The translations under genes were made by a program, and so were the position numbers. 64,000 bases of DNA, taken from positions 1,087,341 to 1,151,340 of the forward strand of contig NC_041688.1 in the NCBI RefSeq assembly GCF_900005765.1, read 5' to 3'. The notes beneath the pieces were generated by a model. It worked only from the letters and a program-made list of their open reading frames with translations, made no database searches and was not told the DNA's origin. This DNA is from Plasmodium relictum (Eukaryota; Apicomplexa; Aconoidasida; Haemosporida; Plasmodiidae). Shown one piece after another: positions 1-11,900 of the stretch (positions are counted from its first letter, which is position 1; every line of letters starts with the position of its first letter).

Positions 1-683
1 AAATCTTGTTTTTTCTATTCTTATTTCATCTTTTTGCAATAATTTAATAAAGAATAGTGAAAATATTTTTTATTATAATAAACTTTTTTTCTTTTTATTG
101 TCCTTTACTTATACATAATATATAATATTATGATTTGTGAAACTTATTTTCTATGAAAATTTAAAAAAAAAAAAAGAAAAAAAAAAAGAAAAAAAGAAAG
201 AAAACACATTTATGTTCATATTTATTTATATTAACATTTTATAATTCTATTTAAATTTGCAAAAATATAAATAATAAATTTTAGACAAGTATATGTAAAT
301 GAATAAATAAAATATTAGAAATAAATACTTAAATATTTGAAATATCTATTCTGTAAATATATAAAAATACGTAGAATATATTAGTTTTTTTATTAATTTA
401 GTAAAAATTAAATGTGAACATACATTAAATTTAATATATTTCTACATTTCTTATAAAAAAATATTACATGTTCTTTATATATGCATATATTTACTTTTCT
501 CTTTATATGTACTGTTCTATTTAATTTTTTTTTTTTTTTTAATGGAATAAATTTTTATAACTAAAGGATTTTATATTTGTTTCTTAAATAATTTTATCTT
601 GTTGAGTGAAAAAGTTTCATAAATACATGTAAAGATATGTATAAATCATCTATATAATGAAAAACGCTTAAAAATAAGATAAT
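1..683. other. Intergenic DNA downstream of ADF1
   Basis: This is AT-rich DNA with poly-A and poly-T tracts, including an A/G-only stretch near 163-204. It must hold the 3' untranslated region of ADF1, which ends at 684. I see no other gene, repeat family or RNA in it. Confidence 0.7.
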
Positions 684-1482
684 TTATTTAAGTTCAGCAA
701 CATCTTGAACACTTTCAATAACTGATGTTAAAACATTAACACCTTCAATTTTTTTTAATAATGCTTGTTTACTGGATGCATAAGTCATTCTATCTCTTGA
801 ATTGGATGATACTCTAGCATACATAAAGAAGTGAATTTTGTTTACTAAAAAAAAAATAATTAAAAAATTATATGATTAAATAACAACATAATGAATTAAT
901 ATTATTAATAACATGCATTCATAAAGAAATTAAACTTTTTAATTTATATAAATAAATATATATATATATATATATAAACTTATGTTCTCATGAAATAAAT
1001 ATTTAAGTAAATAATGTATTAACTATATATATGTATGAATATAAAGGAAAAAATGTGAATTTCTGTTTTATTTTATTTTTATTTTTTAAAAGGAAAATTA
1101 TTAAAAAATTGTTCAAGAGAAATATTATGCTAAAATTTTATGTAGTAATAAAATGAACATTTATAAATATATGCATATAAGAGCAATACAAAAAAAAATT
1201 ATAAAATTCATATTTTCATAAAAGAATACATAATATATTCCTATGAATCATAAAATAAATGTGCATATTTTTACCTGCATCAAATACCACATATGCACAT
1301 TGAATATTTTGATTTTTATCAATTGAATCAACTAATTCAGTTATTGTATCTGTTGTTCCTTTTGAGTGAATAATTATCTCACAATTTTCTATAACAAATA
1401 TAATCCATCTGCAAGTTTTTCGAATTTTCATATTGTTAAATTCTGTTACACAAGTATCGTTAACACGAATACCGCTTATCAT
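684..1482 (-). CDS. ADF1: Actin-depolymerizing factor 1 (cofilin/ADF family)
   Basis: Two exons: 1482-1275 and 844-684. The intron (1274-845) starts GTAAAA and ends TTTTAG. The spliced product is 122 residues, the normal length of Plasmodium ADF1. It is a single ADF-homology domain from the first residue: it begins MISGIRVND, has FNNMKIRK and CAYVVFDA in exon 1, and exon 2 carries KIHFFMYAR, RDRMTYASSKQA and the C-terminal EGVNVLTS block. The family binds G-actin and speeds nucleotide exchange and filament turnover; in malaria parasites this supports the fast actin dynamics behind gliding and invasion. ADF1 proteins of this type are short at the C-terminus and bind filaments weakly (family knowledge). 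Intron phase 1 splits a Val codon. The reading is secure because both halves match the family without a gap. Confidence 0.97.
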
Positions 1483-1515
1483 TTTTGATACAAATATAAG
1501 TTTTTAAAAATAATT

Positions 1516-1562
<47 letters not shown>

Positions 1563-2176
1563 TGAAATAAAGTAAAAATGATAATTATCAAATTGTGACA
1601 ACTATAAACTTTAGTAATGTTCAATTTAAAAAAAAAGATAAAAATACATATATATATACATATATATATATGATTTAAAAAAAAAGATAAAGAGGGAAGA
1701 AAAAAGATCAAATAAGAACAAAAAATATAAAAAAAAAAAATTTTTGAAAATTTTTGATTTAAAAATATGCATATAAAAAAAAAAAAAAAAATTATTGAAC
1801 TAATGTGCGTGAGTTATTTATTTTGTTTTTTGTTGGCTTTTATTTAAAGTAAATATGAGCAAACAAAAAAATAAAATTTATAAGAAAAAAAAAAAAAATA
1901 AATACCTATGTATATATTTATATATATTATATATTTTTTATTGTTTCACATATTTTTTATATGAACAGAGTAGTGTGTACATTCTTTATAAAGAAACTCT
2001 TTTATGTATCACGAAATATATATTTTAAATAATTATATATTTTTGTTATTTTACTATTATTATTTTTTTTTTTTAAAAAATAAATACAAATATACTAATA
2101 TATTAATGAAATTAAAAACATAAGATTTTGTGATAAGAGTTTACGTAGGGTAAAATAAAAAAAAAGAAAAATTTCA
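1483..2176. other. Divergent promoter interval between ADF1 and the putative microprotein gene
   Basis: This is very AT-rich and holds an (AT)n run at about 1527-1559 plus long A tracts. It presumably contains the ADF1 promoter on the minus strand. No open reading frame with coding character was seen. Confidence 0.6.
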
Positions 2177-2417
2177 ATGAGATACTTTTTATGTTTTTGC
2201 GGTGCATGTTTGGATAAAATTTCTAAGAACTTTCGAAATTATTGGAAAGAGAATTGTAATTATGATATATATGCAATATTAGACTTTTTAAAAAATAATG
2301 AAGTAAATATATTAGTATAAAGTATGAGATCTACATGAAATAAATAATAAAAAAAATATATATGAAATAAAATGTGTATAATTTTTTTCTTTTTAGAACA
2401 TTTTTGTATTTGAATAA
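2177..2417 (+). CDS. Putative two-exon microprotein, unknown function
   Basis: Exon 1 is 2177-2302. The intron is 2303-2396 (GTAAAT...TTTTTAG, with a T-rich tract before the acceptor). Exon 2 is 2397-2417. The phase-0 join gives 48 residues. The protein starts MRYFLCFCGACLDK, with three Cys in seven residues, then a basic aromatic stretch (KISKNFRNYWKE), and ends NIFVFE. Codon composition in exon 1 (GAT, GAA, GCA, GGT, TGC) is richer than the flanking DNA. There is no domain I recognise, no Gly2 for myristoylation and no clear membrane segment. It may be a real short gene or the surviving first exon of a decaying gene, because frame-broken coding-like pieces follow downstream. Confidence 0.4.
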
Positions 2418-2639
2418 ACACTTTTTTTTTGTGCACAATTTTATCGTATAAAAGTTATTTAAATTTCTTAATTCTAAAAAATTGTGCAAGGAAAAAAAAA
2501 AAAATTAGTAAATTTTACATTTTAACTTCAAAAAAAATTTTAATTGTAAAAAATTTTCTTATCTTTTTTAACTAAAAATCATAATATGCTCTTAAAAAAT
2601 TCAATTTTAAATATATATATCTCAAAAAAAAAAATAAAA

Positions 2640-4430
2640 ATAAAATTAAAATGAATAAAGTCCATTAATAGCATTTTCTAAATAATTAATATCATTCTTT
2701 TTTAAATATATGTTGATCTTTATTACGTACGAAATGCAATGAATTTAATGAATTGCATAAATATAAAATATAGCTATAAAAAGGAATCAATCCATTTCTA
2801 AAAAGAAGCTAGTACTTCAATATTTACTTTTTTTTTAATATATTCTTTTATATTTGTACTTTAGTATTAAAAGATTAATAATGTTAACAATAACAAAAGC
2901 GAAGTAATAAAAATATGCATTTTTAAAATATGAAGAATTTGTTAGAATTCTTAAAACTATTTTATATTTATGAAAACATAGCAAGTTATATTTGAAAAAA
3001 TGAAGATAGCGAAGTTGAATTACTAAAGACATTTGCATTAGAGAATAAGAAGAAAATCAAATGAATATATAAAAAGGGTAAAACATGTTAGAATTCACAT
3101 AAACATAAAAAAGAAAAGTGATAGCTAGAAAAATTATAATAAAAAATAATTATTACTTTATTAAAAGTTTTTATTGAAAAAAAATAAGAAAAAAAAGTAA
3201 TGATATAAATAGCTTATAACAGATTAAATGTAACATAAAAAAGTTACAAAACCACAAAATCTACATTAGTGTAAGAAAAAGGAAAAATGCATGCATGTAT
3301 CAGCTCTTATTTAAATTTAAACTTAGAATTATTTTTGAGTAAATTTCCTTATAAATATTTACCTTAATTTTACATATTTAGATAAACTTTCAATTTTACA
3401 CATATATACATTTGCTCCATTTTATAATTTCCGATATTGCTAGATCCATTTATTATATTATATATATTTATTTTTCTATCTTAAATTGAAATATATAAAA
3501 GATATGAGTGAATTTCCACAAGAAATTTTTCAGCAAATATTCTCATAATTACTTACTATTTATTTTAGAAAGTTGTTTAAGTATCATAAGTTTTATGTAT
3601 AAAAATCTTAGAAATAAAAAGATTCCTTTTTTTATTTTTCTTAAAAAAAATAGTTTTTTTTTGAAATGTTTCAGATTATACTTAATACATAATTTTTTCT
3701 ATTTTAAAATAGCCATATACAAGAAATTTACATGATATTCTTAAAAAAAATTTTATAAATACATTTATTAATACTCCTCTTGTAAATTTGTTTTTATATT
3801 TTTAAATAGTAAGGTAATAAAATACTTTAGTAAAAGTTCTAATTATGAACTAAGAAAAGTAATATATGCTTTTTGTAAAGATTATTAACTATGAATTGTT
3901 TTATTTTTATGAACTTTCTTTTTTTTTTTGAACGGCTAGTAGGAATTCCACACGCGAATTATTTGTTCCTTATTTTTAAGGGATTCTAATTTTATAAAGA
4001 TTGCAAAATAAAAAATATTTTAGATTTCACTTACCGTTATTTTTAGGGGGAAATTATTTTTTTTTTTTAAGAAATACTTTGCGAATGCTATGTGCTTTTT
4101 GTACAATTTTAAAATTAAAAAGTCATTTTACTTTCTTTGTTATATACTATATAAAATTCAAAAAACATTGACTTACTTTTTTTAGTTTGATTGTGTACAA
4201 ATAAAAATAGTTAAAACTAAATAAAAAAATCAATTTTTTTTTCTTTTGAAGAAAATATATAAGTATAAATATGTAAATTGTTAAAAAAAAATTCATAAAT
4301 TTCTTCAGTAAAGATACATATATATCTTAAAGTGTAAGTTTCTATTTAAAATTATTTTGTAGCTCATTATTAAATTTTGTTTATAAAAATAAATAAAATT
4401 AATTTTTAAAAATATTCAAATCAAAAATCT
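2640..4430 (+). pseudogene. Possible decayed coding sequence (frame-broken fragments)
   Basis: Several plus-strand open pieces with protein-like composition lie in a row but in different frames, interrupted by stops. Near 2708-2800 a piece reads VDLYYVRNAMNLMNC. At 2911-2973 another reads LKYEEFVRILKTILYL. At 2996-3064 there is NEDSEVELLKTFALENKK. At 3504-3548 there is MSEFPQEIFQQIFS. Near 3820-3888 there is NYELRKVIYAFCKDY, and near 4400-4470 ILNIVRNEDINAYLS. No GT/AG combination I tried rescues a continuous frame. The 3504 piece resembles the start of an F-box but is far too short to assign. The reading is either a gene lost in this lineage, a transposon relic, or chance in AT-rich DNA. The limits given are approximate. 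Confidence 0.3.
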
Positions 4431-5732
4431 TGAATATAGTAAGAAATGAAGATATAAATGCTTATTTATCTTAAATTTAAAATTAAATATATCATGTTTT
4501 AGTAATAAATAAAAAAAAGGTTTTTTTTTTAAGTTCTAGTAGTTCTTTTTAATTATATCTTGTTTCAAATAATAATTTATATTTTAAAAATTAAATTAAA
4601 CGGCTAATTATACATTTAATAATTCAAAATAAAAAAAAAAAACTTTTCTAGATCATTTTTTTATTTTATAATAATCTTAATTATTTTATCTAAAATAAGA
4701 AAATCATTAAATTATATATTCATTTTGATAATATGAAATTCCTTTTCTATAGTATTTAAATTAGTAATTTGTATTATATATTTATATATAAATATATGTA
4801 CTGTATATATATATATATATATATAATATATATATGTATATGCATAGCTTTAGTTTTAATAAATGGGGTTATGTTAATATTCCATTAAAAAAAATTATGT
4901 AAATATAAAATTTGTAATAAATTAAATAGTTATTATTTTTATTTAAATAAATAATCCAAATATATTAGTTAAAGGATTATTTAAATACATATAAAAAAAA
5001 TAAATACGAAAAAAAAAAAAAATACTAAAAGGGGGGAAAAAAATGTAAGAGCTAGTAAGCAAAAAATTAAATTACAATATAATAAAATTATATAAAATGA
5101 AAAAAGCTTATAAAATTTAATTTTTTATAACAAAAAAATAAAAAATAAAATTTATTTATATATTATATTTTTTTTTTCAAATAAAAAAAAAAAGTGCTAT
5201 TTGATATATGCAAAAGTGAATTATAGGTTTTCTAAAATAGTATGAGATAAATATTTTTTTTTTTTAATTTTAAAATTTACACTTGTCACAAAATTAAATA
5301 ATTTAAAAACTTCTAAAAAAATTGAATAAAATTTAAATTATCCACAAAATATAAATATAAATAGTATAAAAAAAAATTTCTGTATAGCTGTACATTTTTT
5401 ATTTAATTATAATTATTTATTTATATTTTTTTTAAATCTATTAAAATTTTAAGTTTTTGTTTATATATTCCAAGAGTAAATAAATGTGGATAATGCTTTA
5501 ATATTTAAAAAAAAAAAAAAAAAGATATTTCATAATTGTATATTTTAGTAGCATCAAATTATATATTTTGCAAATAATTAATTTAAAATGCATATATTTG
5601 TATGTTAATATATACATAACTACATTAATATGTGTTTAATGTAAATATATTAATATACATATGAATGTAAATAATAATTATTAAATTTATAAACAATTAA
5701 TAAATATGTACAAGTAAGAAAGTGTTTATAAA
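4431..5732. other. Upstream region of the SR splicing factor
   Basis: AT-rich presumed promoter and 5' UTR. It holds an (AT)n run near 4802-4824, a G6 tract at 5031-5036 and many poly-A tracts. No gene was seen. Confidence 0.6.
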
Positions 5733-6674
5733 ATGGGTCCATATATTAATCAGAAAAATCAACCAATGTCATTGTTGATAAGAAAATTGAAATATGATAC
5801 ATCCCCTTCTATGGTTCGAGAAAAATTTAAAAAATTTGGGGCTATAAAAGATGTATATTTGCCAATAGATTATTACACTAAGGAACCGAGAGGTTTTGGT
5901 TTCGTTGAATTTTATGATGCAAAAGATGCTGAACAAGCTTTAAAAGAAATGAACGGTTCGGAAATTGATGGAAATAGAATTGAAGTTTTTGTTGCTCAGA
6001 AAGGTAGATCAGATCCAAAGCTTATGAAATATAAGGAAAAAGGAGCTTATGCATATAGAAAAAATCCTGATAATAAGATAAGAAGGAGATATATATCAAA
6101 GTCAAATTCACGATACAGATCTTATTCAAGAGATAAGATAAGAAGAAGAGATAAATCAAGAGAAAAATTTAGATATAGAAATAGTTATGATAAAAGAATG
6201 GGAAATTATAGAGATAAAAAAAATTATTATATGAAAAGCTATAATAAATATCGTAACAAAGATTATGACAGAAGTTTTAGTAGAAATAGGAGATCAAGAG
6301 ATTATAGAAATGACTATTCAAGATATAGAGACAAAAAAAGGTATGACAGATATTACAAAAGTACTAGTAGAAGAAGATTTAGTAGACAAGATAAATATGA
6401 TTACAGGAATAAACATGATAAAAAGGAAGATAATTATAAATCAAAATGTGATAGTAATGATGAATTTAGTGATGAAACAAGAAATTCTAGTAAACATTCG
6501 AAGAATCATAACATTTCTAAATCCATATCCTTTAATACAGAAAAAGATGATGCTAGAAAAAAAAATGAAAATATGAATGAAAAAGATAATTCTAATGTAT
6601 GGAAAGAAAGTGAAAACAGAAGTGTTCCTAATAATAAAAGAGATTTTATGAATAGTAATGATGAATTTAATTAA
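5733..6674 (+). CDS. SRSF12: Serine/arginine-rich splicing factor (one RRM plus RS-like tail)
   Basis: A 313-residue single-exon gene. One RNA recognition motif spans roughly residues 12-89, with RNP2 LLIRKL at 14-19 and RNP1 RGFGFVEF at 53-60. A long basic tail follows, rich in Arg, Ser, Tyr, Asp and Lys (RS-, RD- and RY-type repeats, about residues 110-230). A hydrophilic Asn/Lys/Glu-rich end closes the protein. This is the architecture of SR proteins that bind exonic RNA and recruit the spliceosome in the nucleus; SR-protein kinases usually phosphorylate the tail. Apicomplexan SR tails are more Arg/Tyr/Asp-rich than animal ones, as here. The symbol rests on family type and on remembered synteny next to ADF1; another SR subfamily name is possible. 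The start is the first Met before the RRM. Confidence 0.88.
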   Translation: MGPYINQKNQPMSLLIRKLKYDTSPSMVREKFKKFGAIKDVYLPIDYYTKEPRGFGFVEFYDAKDAEQALKEMNGSEIDGNRIEVFVAQKGRSDPKLMKYKEKGAYAYRKNPDNKIRRRYISKSNSRYRSYSRDKIRRRDKSREKFRYRNSYDKRMGNYRDKKNYYMKSYNKYRNKDYDRSFSRNRRSRDYRNDYSRYRDKKRYDRYYKSTSRRRFSRQDKYDYRNKHDKKEDNYKSKCDSNDEFSDETRNSSKHSKNHNISKSISFNTEKDDARKKNENMNEKDNSNVWKESENRSVPNNKRDFMNSNDEFN

Positions 6675-8970
6675 ATAGAATATATATATATATATATATA
6701 TGTATATATTTTTACAAAAGAAAAATTCAAATATAATAACATAAAAAAAAAAAAAACCATCAAATTAATAAAAATAAATAAATTTATATATATAACATGT
6801 AACTTAAATATAAATTAAAAAAAAAAAAAAAGCTTTCTTTTTATTTATTCGAAATAAAGATTACTAAGATTATTTTAAAAAAAAAAAAAATAATAAATTA
6901 TTTTTTTTAGAAGAGATTAAGCATTTTTATTTTGTGAAATCTTATGTTTTATAAAAAAATAATATTAATTTTCAAGTATGCAAACCATTTATGTGTTACA
7001 AGAAAATTTTAAGCTTTTATTTATGTGCGAGTGATTATTTTTTACTTTTTTTTTTTTTTTTTATGGATATTTTGATAATTAATAAAGTTTTTAATATATT
7101 ATCAGTAAATTTTATTCTCCATGTATTTACATTTTTTTCCATTTTGTTCAATAAACAAATTATCTAGAAGATTATTGGTTTTTAAATATAAAAATTTCAA
7201 ACAAATGCATTTTTAACAAATTTAAAAAAAAAAAGCAAAAAAAAAATATATACTGCGTATCTTCATATATATATACACAAAAATTAAAAAATATAGAAAA
7301 GGATTAATGAAGAAATTGCAAAGTCATATTTAAGAAAGGCGACTAATTATTTCAAGATTATATTTTTTTTTTTTTAAAAAACATTTTATTGTTCCTCATG
7401 TATTTGCTTTAATAATATACATCAACCAAAATAAAAAAAAATAATATTTTTATGATGCGAAGTAAAAATAAGACAAATAGTGTGTATATAAAAATTCAGT
7501 AAAATAAATTTGTGATAATATACAGGAAATCTTATTAATATTTGCATTTGAAACATTCTAGAAGATTAATTTTTTAGTTCTTTATTATACTTTTATTTTG
7601 AAGTTTCACATCTTTCAAGTTAAGTTGTTAAATTGTATTTTCAAAAGAAATTAAAGCACTGATTGATATATTTAGCGGTTATTTTACTTTGTTTATAATT
7701 ACAGAAGAAATTCAAATGAATATTTCTGTTTTTTTTTTTTTTTTTTGTTTCCTTATTATAATATTTAAATATTTCATATATAGAAAAAACAATTTTATTA
7801 AAAAATCTTTAACATATATATTTGTCTTTATTTTTTATTCGTTTGTTACATATTTATTAAACAAAATAAAATTAAAAAGAATATTATTACCATTTATCTT
7901 TTTATATGAACTGAAATATAATGTTTTTACATAAATTTTATTTTTTTTTGTTTTTATATATATTTTATGTAGTTCTTCGATAAATATTTTTAATTGATTA
8001 TTTGTGCTTATTTTGGGGAATTTTTTTTTTAAATTTAATACGAATATTTTTAATAAAGAACATATATTTTTCTTTTAAGAAAAGCTTTTATGCAAAAAAA
8101 AAATATATTGTTTCATTTTTACCTTTTTTTTAATTTCTTAATTTTTTAAATTGATTTTTTTATAATTAATTCTATAAATTCGAATTTAACTTTTAAAATT
8201 TTTAGATTTAATTACTAGTATTATTTTATTGTATATCTGTCTAGTATTCATTTTTTAAAATCTCCTAATTCTAAAAATATATGCATTAAATATAATTCTA
8301 AATAATTTTAATTAATAGTTTACCTTTCCTTAAAATTAATATTGAGAAAATTTTTATTTTATTAAATGTATAGATATACTTTGATTTTGAAATATATATT
8401 TACAAATTACTGAATATTTATTATGAATTTAGAAGATTTAAATTTGCCATAAAATTAATGTATTTATTAAGAAAATAAAAACAAAAGCTTTAGTTTCTAG
8501 TTAGCATTTTTATCAAAGGTTCCATGTTCCAATAAAATGACGAAATTTTCTTTACTTAATAACTTAATACATTTTTGATGAATATTAATGATGATTTTAA
8601 AACAAAATTACTATATTGTAAAATTATAATATAATTTTATTTTTATGAAATCATAATGAAATTTACTTTTTCATATTTCCTAAAAAAAAATATATATAAA
8701 GTATATCCAAAAAATAATTATTTGTGATTCATGATTTTAAAATTATTTATTTTTTTTTGTAAATAAAATAAAGTAAAATAAAAAAAAAAAAATTTTATAT
8801 ACCTTTTCGGTTCCTTTAAATAATGTTCTTTATATATATTCAAGAATCCCACTAGAAAAAAAAAAAGTGATATTTTAAAAATAGCTATTAAAATTTTTTT
8901 GTTATTTTATATATATATATATATGTTGTTCTTATAATTATTTTATATTTTATTTTTTTAAAATAATTGT
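6675..8970. other. Convergent intergenic region between the SR factor and cullin genes
   Basis: 2.3 kb that should hold two 3' UTRs. Most of it is AT-rich. It also holds short coding-like pieces: plus strand 7297-7374 (reads INEEIAKSYLRKATNYFK), and a low-confidence plus-strand 81-codon open frame at 7689-7934, rich in Phe, Ile and Lys. On the minus strand, 8497-8601 reads KENFVILLEHGTFDKNAN before a stop. None has a complete gene structure. See findings. Confidence 0.5.
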
Positions 8971-11900
8971 TTAAAATTTTATCAACCTTTCTGTCTTTTT
9001 CAAATAATCCATACTAATAAGATGAATAATAGAATTATTTATTTTTTCTGAATTTATATTTGAATGATTAAAATGTTTTTCTGTTTCATCAATTAAAAAT
9101 TTTATATCAGTACTCCCATTTTTTTTAACATATTTAATTATATAGGCTTCAATTAAATATTGCTCATAAGTTAAGTGTTGTTCTGAATTGTAAATATAAT
9201 TTTTTTTTTCTTTTTTAATTTTGGCTGGATCAATATGTTCGTCAATTATAAAAATTACTTCATTTTTTGAGGAGAAATTAAAATTTACATAATAAAGATC
9301 AATTGTATCATTATTTTTTTTTGATACTTCATTAAGTAATATTTTATATTTCATAACCAAAAGATTCAAAATGCTTTTAATATTTTCTCTTTTTATTTTT
9401 GTATGACCATGTATATAATTAATATCCAATTTATTACATATGATGGTTTGTTTACTACTTTCCTTCTTTTCTATATTGACGTTTATTTCTTGGTTATTTA
9501 ATTGATTCACATTTTCATTTTCCACTTTTTTATTAAAAAGAAGAAGAATAGTTAAAACGTACATATGGCAATGTATGATATACTTTTTTTTATTTATTTC
9601 AAAAATAAGTTGTCCATATGATAAATGAAAAATCCATTCAATTTTTATATTATAATGGGTATTTAAAAGTTCTTCTGTAACTGAATTAATATAATTTTTT
9701 ATATTATCATTTAATAAAATGTCTTCATATTTATCATATAACCAATTTATATTACGAAGAAATAGTATATTCGCATTTTTTCTGTCAACAGAAGATATTT
9801 TATTTAAATTACTGTTGTATTTTGTGAAATCACACATCATATTTTTCATACTGTATACATAATTATCACCTTCAATATTATTAAAGATTTTAATAATATA
9901 CTTTTCAACGCTCTCATTGTTAATTTCATTAAATAAACGTTTTGTCAAAAATTTTCTACAATAATATTCTACTTCATTTTTATCTTCTATAAAATGAAAA
10001 ATTTTGAAAATATCTTTTAGAAAACGTTTACAAAATTTTTTTTCTTTTTTATTTTTACAATAATAAATCATTGTAATGAAGTCATAAAAATTACATTGAT
10101 TGTTATCATATGCATTTTTTCTTTTTACTGATAAATAAAAATTTACAAAACAATTAATATCTTTATAATGAGATAGGATTTTCTTGTTATTATTTTGTAA
10201 TAATTTTAATGTACATAAAATTAGACTACTTTTCAGAAATGTTATAGAATAATTTTTATTTTCAAATATTTCATAATAATAATATTTATCAGAATTACTT
10301 TTTTTTTTTTTTAAATTATTATTAAGGAAATCTTTGTTATTACTAGTATTAATATTTTTGTTATCTTTAATCTTTTTTTTTTTATTTTTAATTTCATTTA
10401 TACCTTTATTTTCGTGTACGTTTGTATTGAAGTTAGAGTATTTTTTATTACCTTCTTGGGATAAGTTATTATTTTTTTCTAAATGTTTACTTTTTGAAAT
10501 AAACTCATTACCTTGTTCTTTTTTTATTAAATGAACTATGGAATTGTCTTCTTTATTGCTTTTCTTATTCATGATTATAATACTATTAAGATTATAATAC
10601 TTCTTTTTAATAGTATGGTTATTGAAAAATTTTAGAAAACTTTTGTTCATGTCTACATTATTATCATAGCATGTTGAAAGATTTATTTCTTTAGCAAAAA
10701 AATCTAAAAATTTTGAAAAATAAAATGCTATATTATTATCTGCATTTACTATTTTAAAAATTGCTTTTTTATATGACAAAAAAAAAAATTCATCTTTATT
10801 GAAACAGTTATTTATTATAAATTTGTATTTATAATAAATGAAAATTAAACTAAATATGTAATGTAAAAAATAATAATCTTCCTCATTATTTAATAAAAAA
10901 AACAATAAATAGTAATCTACCGATTCACTTAATGTGCCTTTGTTCATTTTGTTTATGTCTAAATTTTCAGAACAATTTTTTGTTTCATTGTTTTTATATT
11001 TTAAGAAACAACTTTCATAACATTTCTTATTTTCTTCTTTTAAATTGAAATTTTTAAAGGTAATAGATAATTTATCATTTAAAATTTCATTGTAATTTTT
11101 ATAATTTGGTATTTTATTACTATTTTTTTTTCCTTTTTTTTTATAATTAGAAGTTTCTTTATCTATATTATTTATTGGACTTTTTTTTATACTTTCATTG
11201 ACTAAATACATATATTTTTCTTTGGTATAAACGTTTTTATTATTTTTTTTTACATTAAATTTATTAATGCTTTCTAAGTTATTTTTATTTTTGTATTTAT
11301 TTTCAGGATATATTGCACCTTTATATTCTATGTTAGTATTTATGTTATTATTCAATGTAAAATTTTTATTGTTTGAAATGTACTTATCATGATCTTTCAA
11401 TAAAATGGAAAATAAATCATTTAATTTGTTTTCAATAATTATTTTATCAGAGAAGTTACTATTTATTATATCTAAAAAGTTGTTCCATACCTTTTTAGGA
11501 AAAAAGATATAGTGATTTTTTAATTTTTCATTAAATTCACTTATTATAGCATCTTCGAATAAAGATAGAATATTTTGTTTGCAACTTTTTAAAACAGTGT
11601 TAATAATGGAATATAATTTTTGTAATTCATCATATTTCACCGTTTGGAAATAGTAAAATATCTCTTTTTTATATTTATTTAAAAACATAATAGAATGCTT
11701 TTTTGTAAAACTATTAGTTATAATATATTTCTTAAATGTATGAAAATTATTAAATATATGAAGCCCTTTATTAAAATATATTTTTTCAAACATTATATTA
11801 GTCATAAAATTAAGAAAATATGACAGATTCTTATATTCAATTATCTTATGCATAATGTTGGTAATATATATAAAATAGAATAACGAAAAATCAAATTCAA

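Noticed and set aside
1517-1711. Minus-strand open frame of 64 codons
   Set aside because: Made of (AT)n and poly-A/T repeats ([11 protein letters not shown]), inside the ADF1 upstream interval. No coding character.
2835-3038. Minus-strand open frame of 67 codons
   Set aside because: It is the antisense shadow of the plus-strand fragments, which have better composition.
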